A DNA stretch of 64,000 nt from JAZBPO01 sp963691775 (GCA_963691775.1 OY829369.1:2976001-3040000); one strand, 5' to 3'; positions 31,527-40,476 are shown, counted from the stretch's first letter. Program-made: numbers and translations. Notes: a model not told the origin generated them from the letters alone.

Positions 31527-32355
31527 GTTGGCGACCGTCGCCGAACTGCTCGCGCGGATCGGCAGGCCGTTCGCGCGATTCGGACCGCCGACGCAGGACT
31601 CCGGCAACGTCAGCTGGGGCATCGAGGTGCGCGGGTCCGGGCTCGAGGGACTGCTGCCGGGCGCGGGCGCGGCAAAGCGCCTGTTCCTGAAGACCGCCGG
31701 GGATCCAGCGGACACGGCCTTTCTTGATCACGCCACGCGCGGGCGCCTGCTGCGTCGTGCCGCGCGGCTCCTGCGTACGCCCCATTCCGCATTGCCGCGA
31801 TGCTTCGGTGTGCTCGAAGCGGACGACGGTCCAATGCTCGTGCTCGAGTGGCGTGCAGGGCGATTGCTGCGCGTGAACGCGGAGGTGCGGGACTCCGCAG
31901 ACGACCCTGCCATCCGATTGCGGAGCGATGCGGTTGCCGCCCGACGCGCCGTCGACGATCTGCTCGACGTACATGCGACGCTGGCCGCTCGCGGCTGGGT
32001 GGCCGGTGATCTCTACGACGGCTCCTGTCTCGTCGATCCCGCCACCGGTGCCCTCACGTTGATCGATGTCGATCTCTATCGCATTGGGGCTACGCGCAAC
32101 CGTATGGGACGCATGTTCGGCTCGTCGCGCTTCATGGCGCCGGAAGAGTTCGAGTACGGCGCACGCATCGATCAGCGAACAGCGGTGTTCGTCCTTGGTC
32201 GTCTGGTGGCTCATCTGCTCGGATCGACGGCGTGCACTGCGGTGCGCCCCCTGACTGAGCTGTTGTTGCGTGCTACGGCGCCGGAACCCGGCCTCCGCTT
32301 CGCTGATCCGATCGAACTGAACGGGGCCTGGCGCCGTGTGAAGGAGATGTTCTGA
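31507..32355 (+). CDS. Protein kinase-like protein with divergent catalytic motifs
   Basis: A 282-residue kinase-fold protein; the start is uncertain (TTG 31507 with GGGAG nearby, TTG 31528 just after the upstream stop, or ATG 31468). Recognisable features are a Lys in RLFLKTAG (about 62), GWVAGDLYDGSCLVD (164-177) in place of HRDLKxxN, LTLIDVDLYRIG (184-194) in place of DFG, and SSRFMAPEEFEYG (206-218), an APE-like segment. The catalytic Asp and metal Asp seem kept but the flanking residues are rewritten. From memory a related group with FYDG and DIDF motifs is common in Firmicutes and annotated as Ser/Thr kinase. Substrate unknown; it might also phosphorylate a small molecule. Confidence 0.8.
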   Translation: MLGIQTELATVAELLARIGRPFARFGPPTQDSGNVSWGIEVRGSGLEGLLPGAGAAKRLFLKTAGDPADTAFLDHATRGRLLRRAARLLRTPHSALPRCFGVLEADDGPMLVLEWRAGRLLRVNAEVRDSADDPAIRLRSDAVAARRAVDDLLDVHATLAARGWVAGDLYDGSCLVDPATGALTLIDVDLYRIGATRNRMGRMFGSSRFMAPEEFEYGARIDQRTAVFVLGRLVAHLLGSTACTAVRPLTELLLRATAPEPGLRFADPIELNGAWRRVKEMF

Positions 32356-34058
32356 TGACCTTCTCTGAATTGCGTTCGGCGCGACGGGCGATCGTTGCTG
32401 CGATGTTGGCGCTCGCTCCGTCGGCGTTCGCTGCGCCCGACAGCATCTGGATCGCGGACGTGGTTACCGTTGACGACGCACGCCCCCGGGCGGAGGCGGT
32501 GGCCGTCGAGAACGGACGCATCAGCGCCGTCGGCGCCGTCGACGAAGTGCTCGCGCTCGCCGATGCGCGCACGCGCATCGAGCGCCCGGATGGCGTGATT
32601 GTGCCCGGCTTCGTCGACGCTCACGGTCACGTCTGGCTGACGGGCGTGCAGTCACTGTTTGCCGATCTGCTGCCGCCACCGGACGGCGGTGTCCGCGATC
32701 TCGCGGACATGGCATCCACGCTCAAGGCGTGGGCCGAAGCAGAGACGCTCGACCTGCCGGGAGGCTGGATCGTCGGCATGGGCTACGACGACGCAGAGCT
32801 CGTCGAGCAGCGCCATCCGACGCGCGCCGAGCTCGACGCCGTCTCGTCTACTCGGCCGGTATTCGCGATCCACCAGTCCCTGCACCTGGGCGCAGTGAAC
32901 TCCGTTGCGCTCGCTCGCCTCGGCATCCGCGCAGACACACCGGATCCACCCGGGGGGCACTATCGCCGTGGCGCGGACGGTGAGCCCAACGGCGTCCTCG
33001 AGGAGACTGCGTTCCGCGCCGCCCTCGGCCCGATTTTTGGCGGGCTGCAGAATCTCGGCAGCGAGCGCATCGTGCGCGGCGGCCTTGAAACCTACATGGC
33101 CAACGGATTCACGACGGCGCAGGACGGGGCCGCCAATCCCGCTTCGGTCGGCGACTTCACGCGGGCTGCCGCGGAGGCGCCGCTGCCTATAGACGTGATC
33201 GCATTCCCCATCATGGAGGCCGCCCTCGCCGATGCGGTATCCGAGCGGATCGGGGCGCCCTACAGGGGCGGCTTCAGGGTCGGGGGCGTGAAGCTCGTAC
33301 TTGACGGGTCTCCGCAGGGCAAGACTGCATGGCTCACGAGGCGCTATCACGTCGTCCCGGACGGGCGCGGCCCCGAATATGCGGGCTATGCGACCTATCC
33401 GGACGCACGGGTGGCGGCGTGGATCGATCTTGCATTCGAGCGCGCCTGGCCCGTGCTCGCGCATGCCAACGGCGACGCTGCGGCGGACCAACTGATCCGC
33501 GCGGTGCGAAAGGCCACGGATCGTCGGGGGAGGGGGGATCGACGTACCGTGATGATTCACGCCCAGACGGTGCGCGATGATCAGCTCGATGCGATGGCCG
33601 ATCTCGACATGGTTCCATCCTTTTTCACCGCGCATACGTTCTACTGGGGCGATTGGCACAGGGATTCCGTCCTGGGTCCGGTGCGCGCTGACCGTATCTC
33701 GCCGACGCGTTCCGCGCTCGATCGTGGCCTACGCTTTACCGCTCATCATGATTCTCCGGTCGTGAAGCCGAATCCGCTCCGAATCCTGCATGCCACGGTG
33801 AATCGGCGTACGCGGTCGGGAGATATCCTGGGCCCCTCGGAGCGTGTCGATGCGCTGACTGCGCTCAAGTCCACTACCCTGTGGGCGGCGCGCCAGCACT
33901 TCGAAGAAGGGGACAAGGGATCGATCGAGGTCGGCAAGCTCGCGGACTTCGCGGTTCTGTCGGGCGATCCGCTGAGGGTTCCAATCGATGCGCTGATGGC
34001 GCTTTCAGTGCGCGGCACGGTCAAGCGTGGCGAATGGGTGTACAGAGCGGCGCCCTGA
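32355..34058 (+). CDS. Exported amidohydrolase (YtcJ-like)
   Basis: A metal-dependent amidohydrolase of 567 residues. A signal peptide is likely (RRAIVAAMLALAPSAFA-AP). The N-terminal beta-sandwich includes VTVDDARPRAEAVAVENGRISAVG, then VIVPGFVDAHGHVW with the HxH metal motif. Later metal and catalytic blocks are FRVGGVKLVLDGSPQGKTAWLTRRY, AHANGDAAADQLI and IHAQTVRDDQLDAMADL, then the FTAHHDSPVV region. This matches the YtcJ/NfdA amidohydrolase group, whose substrates are mostly unknown N-acyl or formamide-like compounds. Its ATG overlaps the kinase-like gene stop (TGATG), so the two are coupled. Confidence 0.92.
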   Translation: MTFSELRSARRAIVAAMLALAPSAFAAPDSIWIADVVTVDDARPRAEAVAVENGRISAVGAVDEVLALADARTRIERPDGVIVPGFVDAHGHVWLTGVQSLFADLLPPPDGGVRDLADMASTLKAWAEAETLDLPGGWIVGMGYDDAELVEQRHPTRAELDAVSSTRPVFAIHQSLHLGAVNSVALARLGIRADTPDPPGGHYRRGADGEPNGVLEETAFRAALGPIFGGLQNLGSERIVRGGLETYMANGFTTAQDGAANPASVGDFTRAAAEAPLPIDVIAFPIMEAALADAVSERIGAPYRGGFRVGGVKLVLDGSPQGKTAWLTRRYHVVPDGRGPEYAGYATYPDARVAAWIDLAFERAWPVLAHANGDAAADQLIRAVRKATDRRGRGDRRTVMIHAQTVRDDQLDAMADLDMVPSFFTAHTFYWGDWHRDSVLGPVRADRISPTRSALDRGLRFTAHHDSPVVKPNPLRILHATVNRRTRSGDILGPSERVDALTALKSTTLWAARQHFEEGDKGSIEVGKLADFAVLSGDPLRVPIDALMALSVRGTVKRGEWVYRAAP

Positions 34059-34110
34059 CCCGAAAGACTGTTCCATGGCCGCTGTGGACGCAGCGCCGGC
34101 TCGGGTCAGG
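34054..34110. terminator. Inverted repeat carrying both convergent stop codons
   Basis: CCTGACCCGA (34054-34063) and TCGGGTCAGG (34101-34110) form a 10-bp inverted repeat with a 37-nt loop. The TGA of the amidohydrolase lies in the left arm and the TGA of the response regulator in the right arm. It could act as a bidirectional terminator or RNA-protecting hairpin, although no T run follows. Confidence 0.45.
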
Positions 34111-34816
34111 ACTGGCGGACTTCTGAGACGAACTTGTAGCCGACGCCCCGCACTGTCTGGATCGGGTCGATCTCGGCGGGGCTTGCTTCCTCGAGCTTGC
34201 GGCGCAGCTTGGACACCACAACATCGATCGTGCGATCGCGACGGTCACGGGTCTTGCCGCTCACCGCAACGCTGATGTCATTTCTTGTCAAAGCCTGCCG
34301 TGCGCGCTGGGCGAGGTGCGCAAGGATGTGGAGCTCCATCGTGGTCAGGTCGACGACGTTGCCATCCGGCGCGTGCAGCTCATGTGCGTCAAGGTGGAGC
34401 ACAAAACCATCGAAGAGCAGGCGTCGATCGTCGCTTTCCACGCCCTCGCCGTGCCGGCGAAGTACAACGCGAATACGCGCAAGCAGTTCGCGCTGGTCGA
34501 AGGGCTTGGTGACGTAGTCTTCAGCGCCGATCTCCAGGCCCGTGACTTTGTCGGAGACATCTCGATCGCCGGTCACAAAAATGATGGGCGTTTGATAGCG
34601 GTCTGTTACTTCCCGGGCGAGGTCGAAGCCATGGTCGACGCCCAGGCGAACGTCGAGGAGGACGAGATCGACCGGCTCGCGCTGCAGTACTTCACGCATG
34701 CCGGGCCCGTCCCCGGCGACAGACACGCGGTAGCCAGCTCGCGACAGCATCGCCTCGAGCAGATCCTGAAGCAGATCGTCGTCGTCGACGACCAAGATAT
34801 GCGGTTTGGTGACCAA
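34106..34816 (-). CDS. OmpR-family response regulator (orphan)
   Basis: A 236-residue regulator with a receiver (acidic Asp11-Asp13, phospho-acceptor Asp55 in LVLLDVRLG, Thr in IFVTGD, Lys in VTKPFD) and a C-terminal winged-helix OmpR/PhoB domain (LTTMELHILAHLAQRARQALTRNDI; RTIDVVVSKLRRKLEE; IQTVRGVGYKF). The receiver resembles TorR/ArcA-like regulators. No sensor kinase lies beside it, so its partner must be elsewhere. It ends facing the amidohydrolase gene and is transcribed away from the M48 gene promoter side. Confidence 0.94.
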   Translation of the reverse strand: MVTKPHILVVDDDDLLQDLLEAMLSRAGYRVSVAGDGPGMREVLQREPVDLVLLDVRLGVDHGFDLAREVTDRYQTPIIFVTGDRDVSDKVTGLEIGAEDYVTKPFDQRELLARIRVVLRRHGEGVESDDRRLLFDGFVLHLDAHELHAPDGNVVDLTTMELHILAHLAQRARQALTRNDISVAVSGKTRDRRDRTIDVVVSKLRRKLEEASPAEIDPIQTVRGVGYKFVSEVRQS

Positions 34817-34932
34817 GATGTCCGATTCCCGGCCATTGAGCGGGTCACATTAGACGGCTCGGATTCTGCTTGGTCAAGGACTTAGCGCGTGATCCTTGTG
34901 TCATTTGGTCTTGGTAAACGGCGCGCTTCGGT

Positions 34933-36513
34933 TCAGCCTTCGGCCGGTTGCGCCGAGACCACTGCGACCGCGATGTCCTCGCGTAAGGCGGCGGCCGGGA
35001 CGGTGAGTCCAGTGCGCATACTGATGCTTTGTCCGGGGCCGAGAGTCCCCTTCAGCGGCAATTGTCGCCGTGCGATGCGGCCATCGGTCTGCCGAATGCG
35101 CGCCTCGGCGACGATGCCGGCTGCGGCGATCTGTGTGCGGTTGCGCAGATCGAGGATCAGCCCCCCATTGCTGTCGATGCGCCACGTAGCTGCGATGAGT
35201 GCGCCCGGGCGATCGTCGAAGTCGAGGCGGACGAGCGACAGGCGGGCCGCGTTGCCCGCGTTGGAATTGCTTGCGGCGGCGGCAGCGAAGAAGCGACGGG
35301 CGTCGTCGCGCCGCTGCTGTGAGAGGGCGATGCGGCCAAGCGCGTTCGAGCCCTCTGCGGTCGGCAGGAGCCTGTTGGCGCGGGCGAAGTCTTGTTCGGC
35401 CTCCCGCAGCCGATCCAGGCTGAGGAGCGCGAACCCGCGCGCCTGGTAGTGCGCGAAGTAACCCGGTTCAAGATCGATCGCCCGGTCGTAGGCGAGCAGA
35501 GCCTTCCGGCCCTGACCGATTGCATTGTGTGCGTCCCCGACGAGGGCGTGGAAGCGTGCTTCGGCCGGTTCGATCTCGATGGCGCGTTTGGCGGCTTCGA
35601 GGGCTGCTCGGGTGTCTCCATTCCTAAGCGCGGCGCGGCCCTCTTCGAGCGCCGCGTAGCTGGGCGCGCGGCGCTGGAGCGTCGCGATCGCGGCCTGATA
35701 GCGCGCCCGCCCGTAGTCGCCGTCGGAGCCGAGCTCGGCGGCGAATGCGCGATTGTTGGAGGCGCGTTCAAGCGATGGCGGATGGCTCGCAAAGAGACCG
35801 TCCAGCCAGTGCGTCGCGCGTCCCTCTGACAGGCGCACGAAGGTTTGCTGAAGGTCCACCGCCGCGCTCGGGTCGTATCCTGCGCGCTGCATGTAGACCA
35901 TGCCGTAACGATCCGACTCGCGCTCGGCGTCGCGGCCGTACTTCTGCTTCACGAGCTGTGCGCCAAGGGCGGCGGTGCCGATCGCCAGAGGTGCGTAGTC
36001 CGAATACTCTGATTCGCCCACGGCCAGAGCGGTGGCGAGAAGCGCGCCCTGTACGATCATCCCGCGTTCCATGGCCTGAGCTCCGTGGCGCGCTGCCGCA
36101 TGCGTGATCTCGTGGCCGAGCACGGCGGCAAGCTCAGCTTCGCTCTGGAGTTCCGTGAGTAGGCCACGATTCACGGCAATCTTGCCGCCGGGCAGGGCCC
36201 AGGCGTTCGGCACGTCGGAGTTCAGCACCACGAACTCGTAGGGCAATCTGCGGTCGCTCACCGCAGCCAGGCGAGCGCCGACGCTTGCCACGTACGCCTG
36301 CAGCGCCGGATCGATGACGTAGGCGCCGCCCTGCATCTGCTGTGCGGGCGCGTACTGCTGCCGACCGATGGCGATCTCCCGTGCTTCGGAGATGAGCGCC
36401 AGCTCCGCGTCCCCGGTCACCGGATTCGTTGCGCAGCCGGTCGCAACGAGCGCTGCCAGCAGCGCGCCAGCCCCGCAAACCTTTCGCCAGCGGCGTCTTG
36501 CGTTGACCGCCAT
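34933..36513 (-). CDS. M48 metalloprotease lipoprotein with TPR repeats
   Basis: A 526-residue periplasmic lipoprotein: signal ends in the lipobox LVATGC with Cys27. The zinc-protease domain has H134EITH138 (HExxH) and the downstream third-ligand region ERESDRYGMVYMQRAGYDP. TPR-like helices run from about 280 to 420 (LEEGRAALRNGDTRAALEAAKRAIEIEP; GKALLAYDRAIDLEPGYFAHYQARGFALLSLDRLREAEQDFARA). The C-terminus is a beta-rich domain of about 90 residues. This architecture is like BepA/YfgC and LoiP relatives that degrade or assist misassembled outer-membrane proteins. The C-terminal domain is not part of BepA as I know it. Confidence 0.92.
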   Translation of the reverse strand: MAVNARRRWRKVCGAGALLAALVATGCATNPVTGDAELALISEAREIAIGRQQYAPAQQMQGGAYVIDPALQAYVASVGARLAAVSDRRLPYEFVVLNSDVPNAWALPGGKIAVNRGLLTELQSEAELAAVLGHEITHAAARHGAQAMERGMIVQGALLATALAVGESEYSDYAPLAIGTAALGAQLVKQKYGRDAERESDRYGMVYMQRAGYDPSAAVDLQQTFVRLSEGRATHWLDGLFASHPPSLERASNNRAFAAELGSDGDYGRARYQAAIATLQRRAPSYAALEEGRAALRNGDTRAALEAAKRAIEIEPAEARFHALVGDAHNAIGQGRKALLAYDRAIDLEPGYFAHYQARGFALLSLDRLREAEQDFARANRLLPTAEGSNALGRIALSQQRRDDARRFFAAAAASNSNAGNAARLSLVRLDFDDRPGALIAATWRIDSNGGLILDLRNRTQIAAAGIVAEARIRQTDGRIARRQLPLKGTLGPGQSISMRTGLTVPAAALREDIAVAVVSAQPAEG

Positions 36514-36651
36514 TGGCGGGGCTCCTTATGATTCGATTGCTGCGCTGCACAAAAATCGTCGTGGCGCTTCCCGAGCATAACTTACCCCTGCACCACCGCC
36601 CGTGCGCTGTGCGTATGCAGGCGGCGTCAGAGTGACTTATCGGAGACATCA

Positions 36652-37461
36652 ATGAGCACGGATCAGAAGCGGACAGTTCTCGTTACCGGCGCATCGGCTG
36701 GTATTGGCCGTGCGCTGGCTCTCGAGTTCGCTCGCAATGGTCACGATGTGATTCTGGTGGCGCGCCGACTGGACGCACTGCGCGAACTCGGCAAAGCCGT
36801 TCGCGAACGCTACGGCGTGCGAGCCACCGAGATTCCCATGGATCTGTCGGTTCGCCGGGCGGCGTATGAACTGCAGGTTGCCGTTCGTCAGCGTGATCTT
36901 GCGGTCGATGTGCTGGTCAACAACGCGGGCGTCGCAGAATCCGGCCCGTTCGCGCACGGCGATGCAGATGATCTGCATCGCATGCTCATGCTCAACGTCG
37001 CCGCGGTGACGCTGCTGTCACGCACATTCCTTCCCAGCATGCTCGAGGGGGGCTGGGGGCGGATTCTGAACGTCGCTTCCGTAGCGGGCTTCCAGCCGGT
37101 GCCCGGCATCGCCGGCTACGCAGCCACGAAGGCCTATGTGCTCTCGCTGACCGAGGCACTCTCCGAGGAGATGAAGGGCACGGGCGTGCGCATCGGAGCG
37201 CTGTGTCCTGGCGTTACCGACACGGACATGGCAGCGCAGCTCACTGAGGTCGTCACCGAGGTCCCGGGCCTGCCGCGCCTGTTCATGTCTGATCCGGAGG
37301 CCGTAGCGCGCGAGGGCTATGAAGCATGCATGCGTGGCGAAGTGATTCGTGTCCCGGGTGCCGCTAACCGGATCGGTACGGCCTGGTCGCAGGTCCAGCC
37401 GCGCTGGCTCGTTCGGACGCTGGGCGGTTTCGTGGGGCGCCAGCTGTTCTCAAGTCGCTGA
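36652..37461 (+). CDS. SDR family oxidoreductase
   Basis: A 269-residue SDR with TGASAGIG at 12-19, NNAG at 90-93, and catalytic Ser143, Tyr156 and Lys160 (NVASVAG; GYAATKAYV). The Arg residues after the first glycine motif (VARRLDAL) favour NADP(H). The long C-terminal extension (AWSQVQPRWLVRTLGGFVGRQLFSSR) is amphipathic and may bind membrane. This resembles DltE-like/short-chain reductases acting on lipid substrates; the actual substrate is unknown. A GGAG ribosome binding site lies 8 nt before the ATG. Confidence 0.9.
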   Translation: MSTDQKRTVLVTGASAGIGRALALEFARNGHDVILVARRLDALRELGKAVRERYGVRATEIPMDLSVRRAAYELQVAVRQRDLAVDVLVNNAGVAESGPFAHGDADDLHRMLMLNVAAVTLLSRTFLPSMLEGGWGRILNVASVAGFQPVPGIAGYAATKAYVLSLTEALSEEMKGTGVRIGALCPGVTDTDMAAQLTEVVTEVPGLPRLFMSDPEAVAREGYEACMRGEVIRVPGAANRIGTAWSQVQPRWLVRTLGGFVGRQLFSSR

Positions 37462-37651
37462 GTCCCGTCGCGCGCGAGTGGTCGATCTGCTCGCTCGGCG
37501 ATGGGGCCAGGCTCGCTGCCCCCGACCGAGAAGTGCTCCAAGGTCGGACGTGGTTTGCTGCGCAGGCTGGCAACGCCCGTTGCGTCGGTGTAGAAGTTTC
37601 TGCGCTTCGCGGCATGAACCGCGAGCCCATACACACCCGAGGGGAGGAATG

Positions 37652-39100
37652 ATGAGCGCAGCTGCGATGACCGAGGTGTCACGAGAGGAAATGCTCCAGA
37701 TCCTGGAGCGCCAGCGTAGTTCGTACATCAGTGAAGGAGCGGTCAGCCTCGCCACGCGGATCGATCGACTGGATCGTGCGGTCGGCATCCTCGTCGACTA
37801 TGGCGATCGCTTCTGCGAAGCGATGCGTGAGGATTTCGGCCATCGCTCCGTGCATCAGTCCATGTTCACGGACATCGCGAGTTCCCTTGGGCCGCTCAAG
37901 CATGCCAAGAAGCATGTCTCGAAATGGATGAGGCCAGAGAAGCGAAAGGCCGAGTTTCCTTTTTCCATCGTCGGCTCCCGAGCGCGAATCGAGCACCAGC
38001 CCCTTGGCGTTGTCGGCGCGATCAGTCCGTGGAACTTTCCCGTGCAGCTCACCTTTGCGCCTCTGGCAGGCATTTTCGCGGCGGGCAATCGGGTCATGAT
38101 CAAACCCTCCGAGTTCACTCCGCTGACGAGCGATCTGATGCGCGAGGCCTTCGCCTCGGCGTTCGACGAAACTGAAGTTGCAGTGATCACCGGCGGACCC
38201 GAAACGGGCGCTGCGTTCTCGGGACTGCCCTTCGACCATCTCCTGTTCACGGGCGCGACTTCCATTGCCAAGCACGTCATGCGTGCAGCGTCCGAGAATC
38301 TTGTGCCGGTCACGCTGGAGCTCGGCGGTAAGTCGCCGGTGATCGTCGGCCGGAGCGCCGACATGCAGCAGGCGACCGATCGGATCATGATGGGAAAGAC
38401 CCTGAACGCCGGGCAGATCTGCCTCGCACCTGACTATGTAATGGTGCCAAGGGAGCGGCAGCAGGAGTTCGTCGAGTCAGCGCAGCGCTCAGTGCAGCGC
38501 ATGTTTCCGACGCTCCTAGACAATCCTGACTACACCTCGATCGTCAATGGACGTCACTTCGAGCGCCTGACGGGATACGTCGATGATGCGCGTGAGAAAG
38601 GCGCCGAGGTCGTGGAGATGAACCCCGCGAACGAGGACTTCCGCCAGCAGCCGCATCATAAGGTGCCGCCGACCCTCATCCTCGATCCTTCGGAAGAAAT
38701 GAAGGTCATGCAGGACGAGATCTTCGGTCCGCTCCTGCCGGTGAAGAGCTACGATGCGGTCGACGACACGATCGGCTATGTGAACGAGCATGACCGACCA
38801 CTCGGCCTCTACTACTTCGGAACCGATGCCGGCGAAGAGCGCAAAGTGCTCGACCAGACAACCTCCGGCGGCGTCACCGTGAACGACGTCATCATGCACA
38901 TCAGCCAGGAGGATCTACCCTTCGGCGGCGTTGGCCCGTCGGGCATGGGCGCCTACCACGGTCGCGAAGGTTTCCTGACCTTCAGCCACCAGAAGTCGGT
39001 CTATTCCCAGTCTCGCGTCGATGTCATGCAGAAGCTCGGCATGACCCCGCCCTGGGGGGACAAGTTCATGGGCATGATCAAGAGCCAGATCAAGCGCTGA
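37652..39100 (+). CDS. Coniferyl aldehyde dehydrogenase-type ALDH
   Basis: A 482-residue NAD(P)-dependent aldehyde dehydrogenase. Two ATGs sit side by side (37649 and 37652); I take the second for spacing from GGGGAGG. The motifs PLGVVGAISPWNFPVQL, TLELGGKSPVIV (general base Glu) and NAGQICLAPDYVMV (catalytic Cys) are present, as is the C-terminal PFGGVGPSGMGAYHGREGFLTFSH. The overall sequence resembles CalB coniferyl aldehyde dehydrogenases, a subgroup with a short N-terminus that oxidises phenylpropenal and related hydrophobic aldehydes. Whether lignin-type monomers are the true substrate is unknown. It follows an SDR by 190 bp and precedes an MFS carrier. Confidence 0.9.
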   Translation: MSAAAMTEVSREEMLQILERQRSSYISEGAVSLATRIDRLDRAVGILVDYGDRFCEAMREDFGHRSVHQSMFTDIASSLGPLKHAKKHVSKWMRPEKRKAEFPFSIVGSRARIEHQPLGVVGAISPWNFPVQLTFAPLAGIFAAGNRVMIKPSEFTPLTSDLMREAFASAFDETEVAVITGGPETGAAFSGLPFDHLLFTGATSIAKHVMRAASENLVPVTLELGGKSPVIVGRSADMQQATDRIMMGKTLNAGQICLAPDYVMVPRERQQEFVESAQRSVQRMFPTLLDNPDYTSIVNGRHFERLTGYVDDAREKGAEVVEMNPANEDFRQQPHHKVPPTLILDPSEEMKVMQDEIFGPLLPVKSYDAVDDTIGYVNEHDRPLGLYYFGTDAGEERKVLDQTTSGGVTVNDVIMHISQEDLPFGGVGPSGMGAYHGREGFLTFSHQKSVYSQSRVDVMQKLGMTPPWGDKFMGMIKSQIKR

Positions 39101-39167
39101 GATTCATGGCGCGCCCTGCGGGTGCGCCGGTCACCGATTGTTCTCGACCCAGACCGGGAGTCCGCTC

Positions 39168-40466
39168 TTGAGCAGTTCCATTGCGTCCGCCGATTCATCC
39201 GGGGGCTTCAGCGACGCGACGCGTCGCTACGTCCTTGGGGTACTTGTTGTCACCTACACCTTCAACTTCATCGACCGTCAGATTCTCGGCATCCTCGTCG
39301 AGCCGATAAAGCGCGATCTCGGCGTCTCCGATACCTTCATGGGGCTGCTTACGGGCCTTGCCTTCGCTGTGTTCTACACGCTCATGGGCATTCCGATTGC
39401 GCGCATCGCGGATCGCGCTAATCGGCGCAACCTGATCGCGGTCGCACTGGCCATCTGGAGCACCTTCACGGCTCTGCAGGGCGTGGCCCAGAACGCTTGG
39501 CAGCTCATGGTCTTCCGCATTGGCGTTGGTGTCGGCGAAGCAGGTTGCAGCCCCCCCTCGCACTCGATCATCGCCGACTACTACCCGCAGAATCGTCGCG
39601 CATCGGCTCTTGGAATCTACTCGCTGGGTATTCCCGTGGGGATTCTGTTCGGATTCCTCGTCGGTGGCTGGATGGAGCAGTACTTCGGCTGGCGCTGGGC
39701 GTTCTTTGTTGTCGGTCTGCCGGGACTGCTCCTTGCCCTCGTGGTCCGATTCACGGTCAAGGAGCCGCCGCGTGGGCTCTCCGATCAGCGCACGACCGAG
39801 GCGGCACAGCCCTCTGTGTTCTCAGTAGTGAAATACCTGCTCGCGCGCCGTTCCTTCATCCACATGGCGGTGGGTGGTGGCCTCGCGGCTTTTTCCGGCT
39901 ATGGCCTCATCACCTTCGCTGCAGCGTTCTTCACGCGCACGCACGGGATGAGTTCGGGTGAGCTCGGCACCTATCTCGGTCTGATCTTCGGCGTTCCCGG
40001 CGGCATCGGCATTGCGCTCGGCGGGCGTCTGGCAGATCACTTCGGTGAGAAGGATACGCGCTGGTTCCTCTGGGTGGTGGCGGTCGCGCTTGCGGTGCTC
40101 GTGCCTTTCGGGGTCATGGTGTTCGTCGTGAACGACGGTCTCACGGCGATGGCATGCCTCGTACTCCCCGTGATGCTTGGCAACTTCTATCAGGCAACAA
40201 CCTTTGCTCAGACGCAGACGCTGGTCGGCCTGAACATGCGCTCGGTCGCATCCGCCATCCTGCTGTTCACGCTCAATATCATCGGTCTTGCGCTCGGCCC
40301 CTCGGCCGTCGGTATTCTCAGCGACCTGCTTGCGCCTACCTACGGCGACGACTCCCTACGCTGGGCGCTGATGATCTGTGGGTTCGGGAATCTGTGGGCA
40401 GCGTTCCACTACTGGCGCGCAGGCATCCATTTCCCCGGCGATCTGAAACGGGTCGGGGAAATCTGA
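39168..40466 (+). CDS. MFS transporter (Spinster-like)
   Basis: A 12-helix major facilitator carrier of 432 residues. I choose the TTG at 39168, which has GGGAG 7 nt upstream, over the TTG at 39138. The first helix is RRYVLGVLVVTYTFNFIDRQILGILVEPIKRDLGVSDTFMGLLTGLAFAVFY, followed by the A-motif-like ARIADRANRRNLIAVA. GVGEAGCSPPSHSIIADYYPQNRRASALGIYSLG is typical of the Spinster group found beside catabolic genes in Proteobacteria. It probably exchanges a hydrophobic or anionic organic compound. It lies 67 bp after the aldehyde dehydrogenase and ends in a clear terminator. Confidence 0.92.
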   Translation: MSSSIASADSSGGFSDATRRYVLGVLVVTYTFNFIDRQILGILVEPIKRDLGVSDTFMGLLTGLAFAVFYTLMGIPIARIADRANRRNLIAVALAIWSTFTALQGVAQNAWQLMVFRIGVGVGEAGCSPPSHSIIADYYPQNRRASALGIYSLGIPVGILFGFLVGGWMEQYFGWRWAFFVVGLPGLLLALVVRFTVKEPPRGLSDQRTTEAAQPSVFSVVKYLLARRSFIHMAVGGGLAAFSGYGLITFAAAFFTRTHGMSSGELGTYLGLIFGVPGGIGIALGGRLADHFGEKDTRWFLWVVAVALAVLVPFGVMVFVVNDGLTAMACLVLPVMLGNFYQATTFAQTQTLVGLNMRSVASAILLFTLNIIGLALGPSAVGILSDLLAPTYGDDSLRWALMICGFGNLWAAFHYWRAGIHFPGDLKRVGEI

Positions 40467-40476
40467 CCCGTGACTT

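Noticed and set aside
34106..34816. OmpR-type regulator as the partner of the LytS-type kinase at 28537
   Set aside because: The kinase overlaps its own LytTR regulator, and PF06580-type kinases usually pair with LytTR proteins, so the OmpR-type regulator is best left as an orphan.
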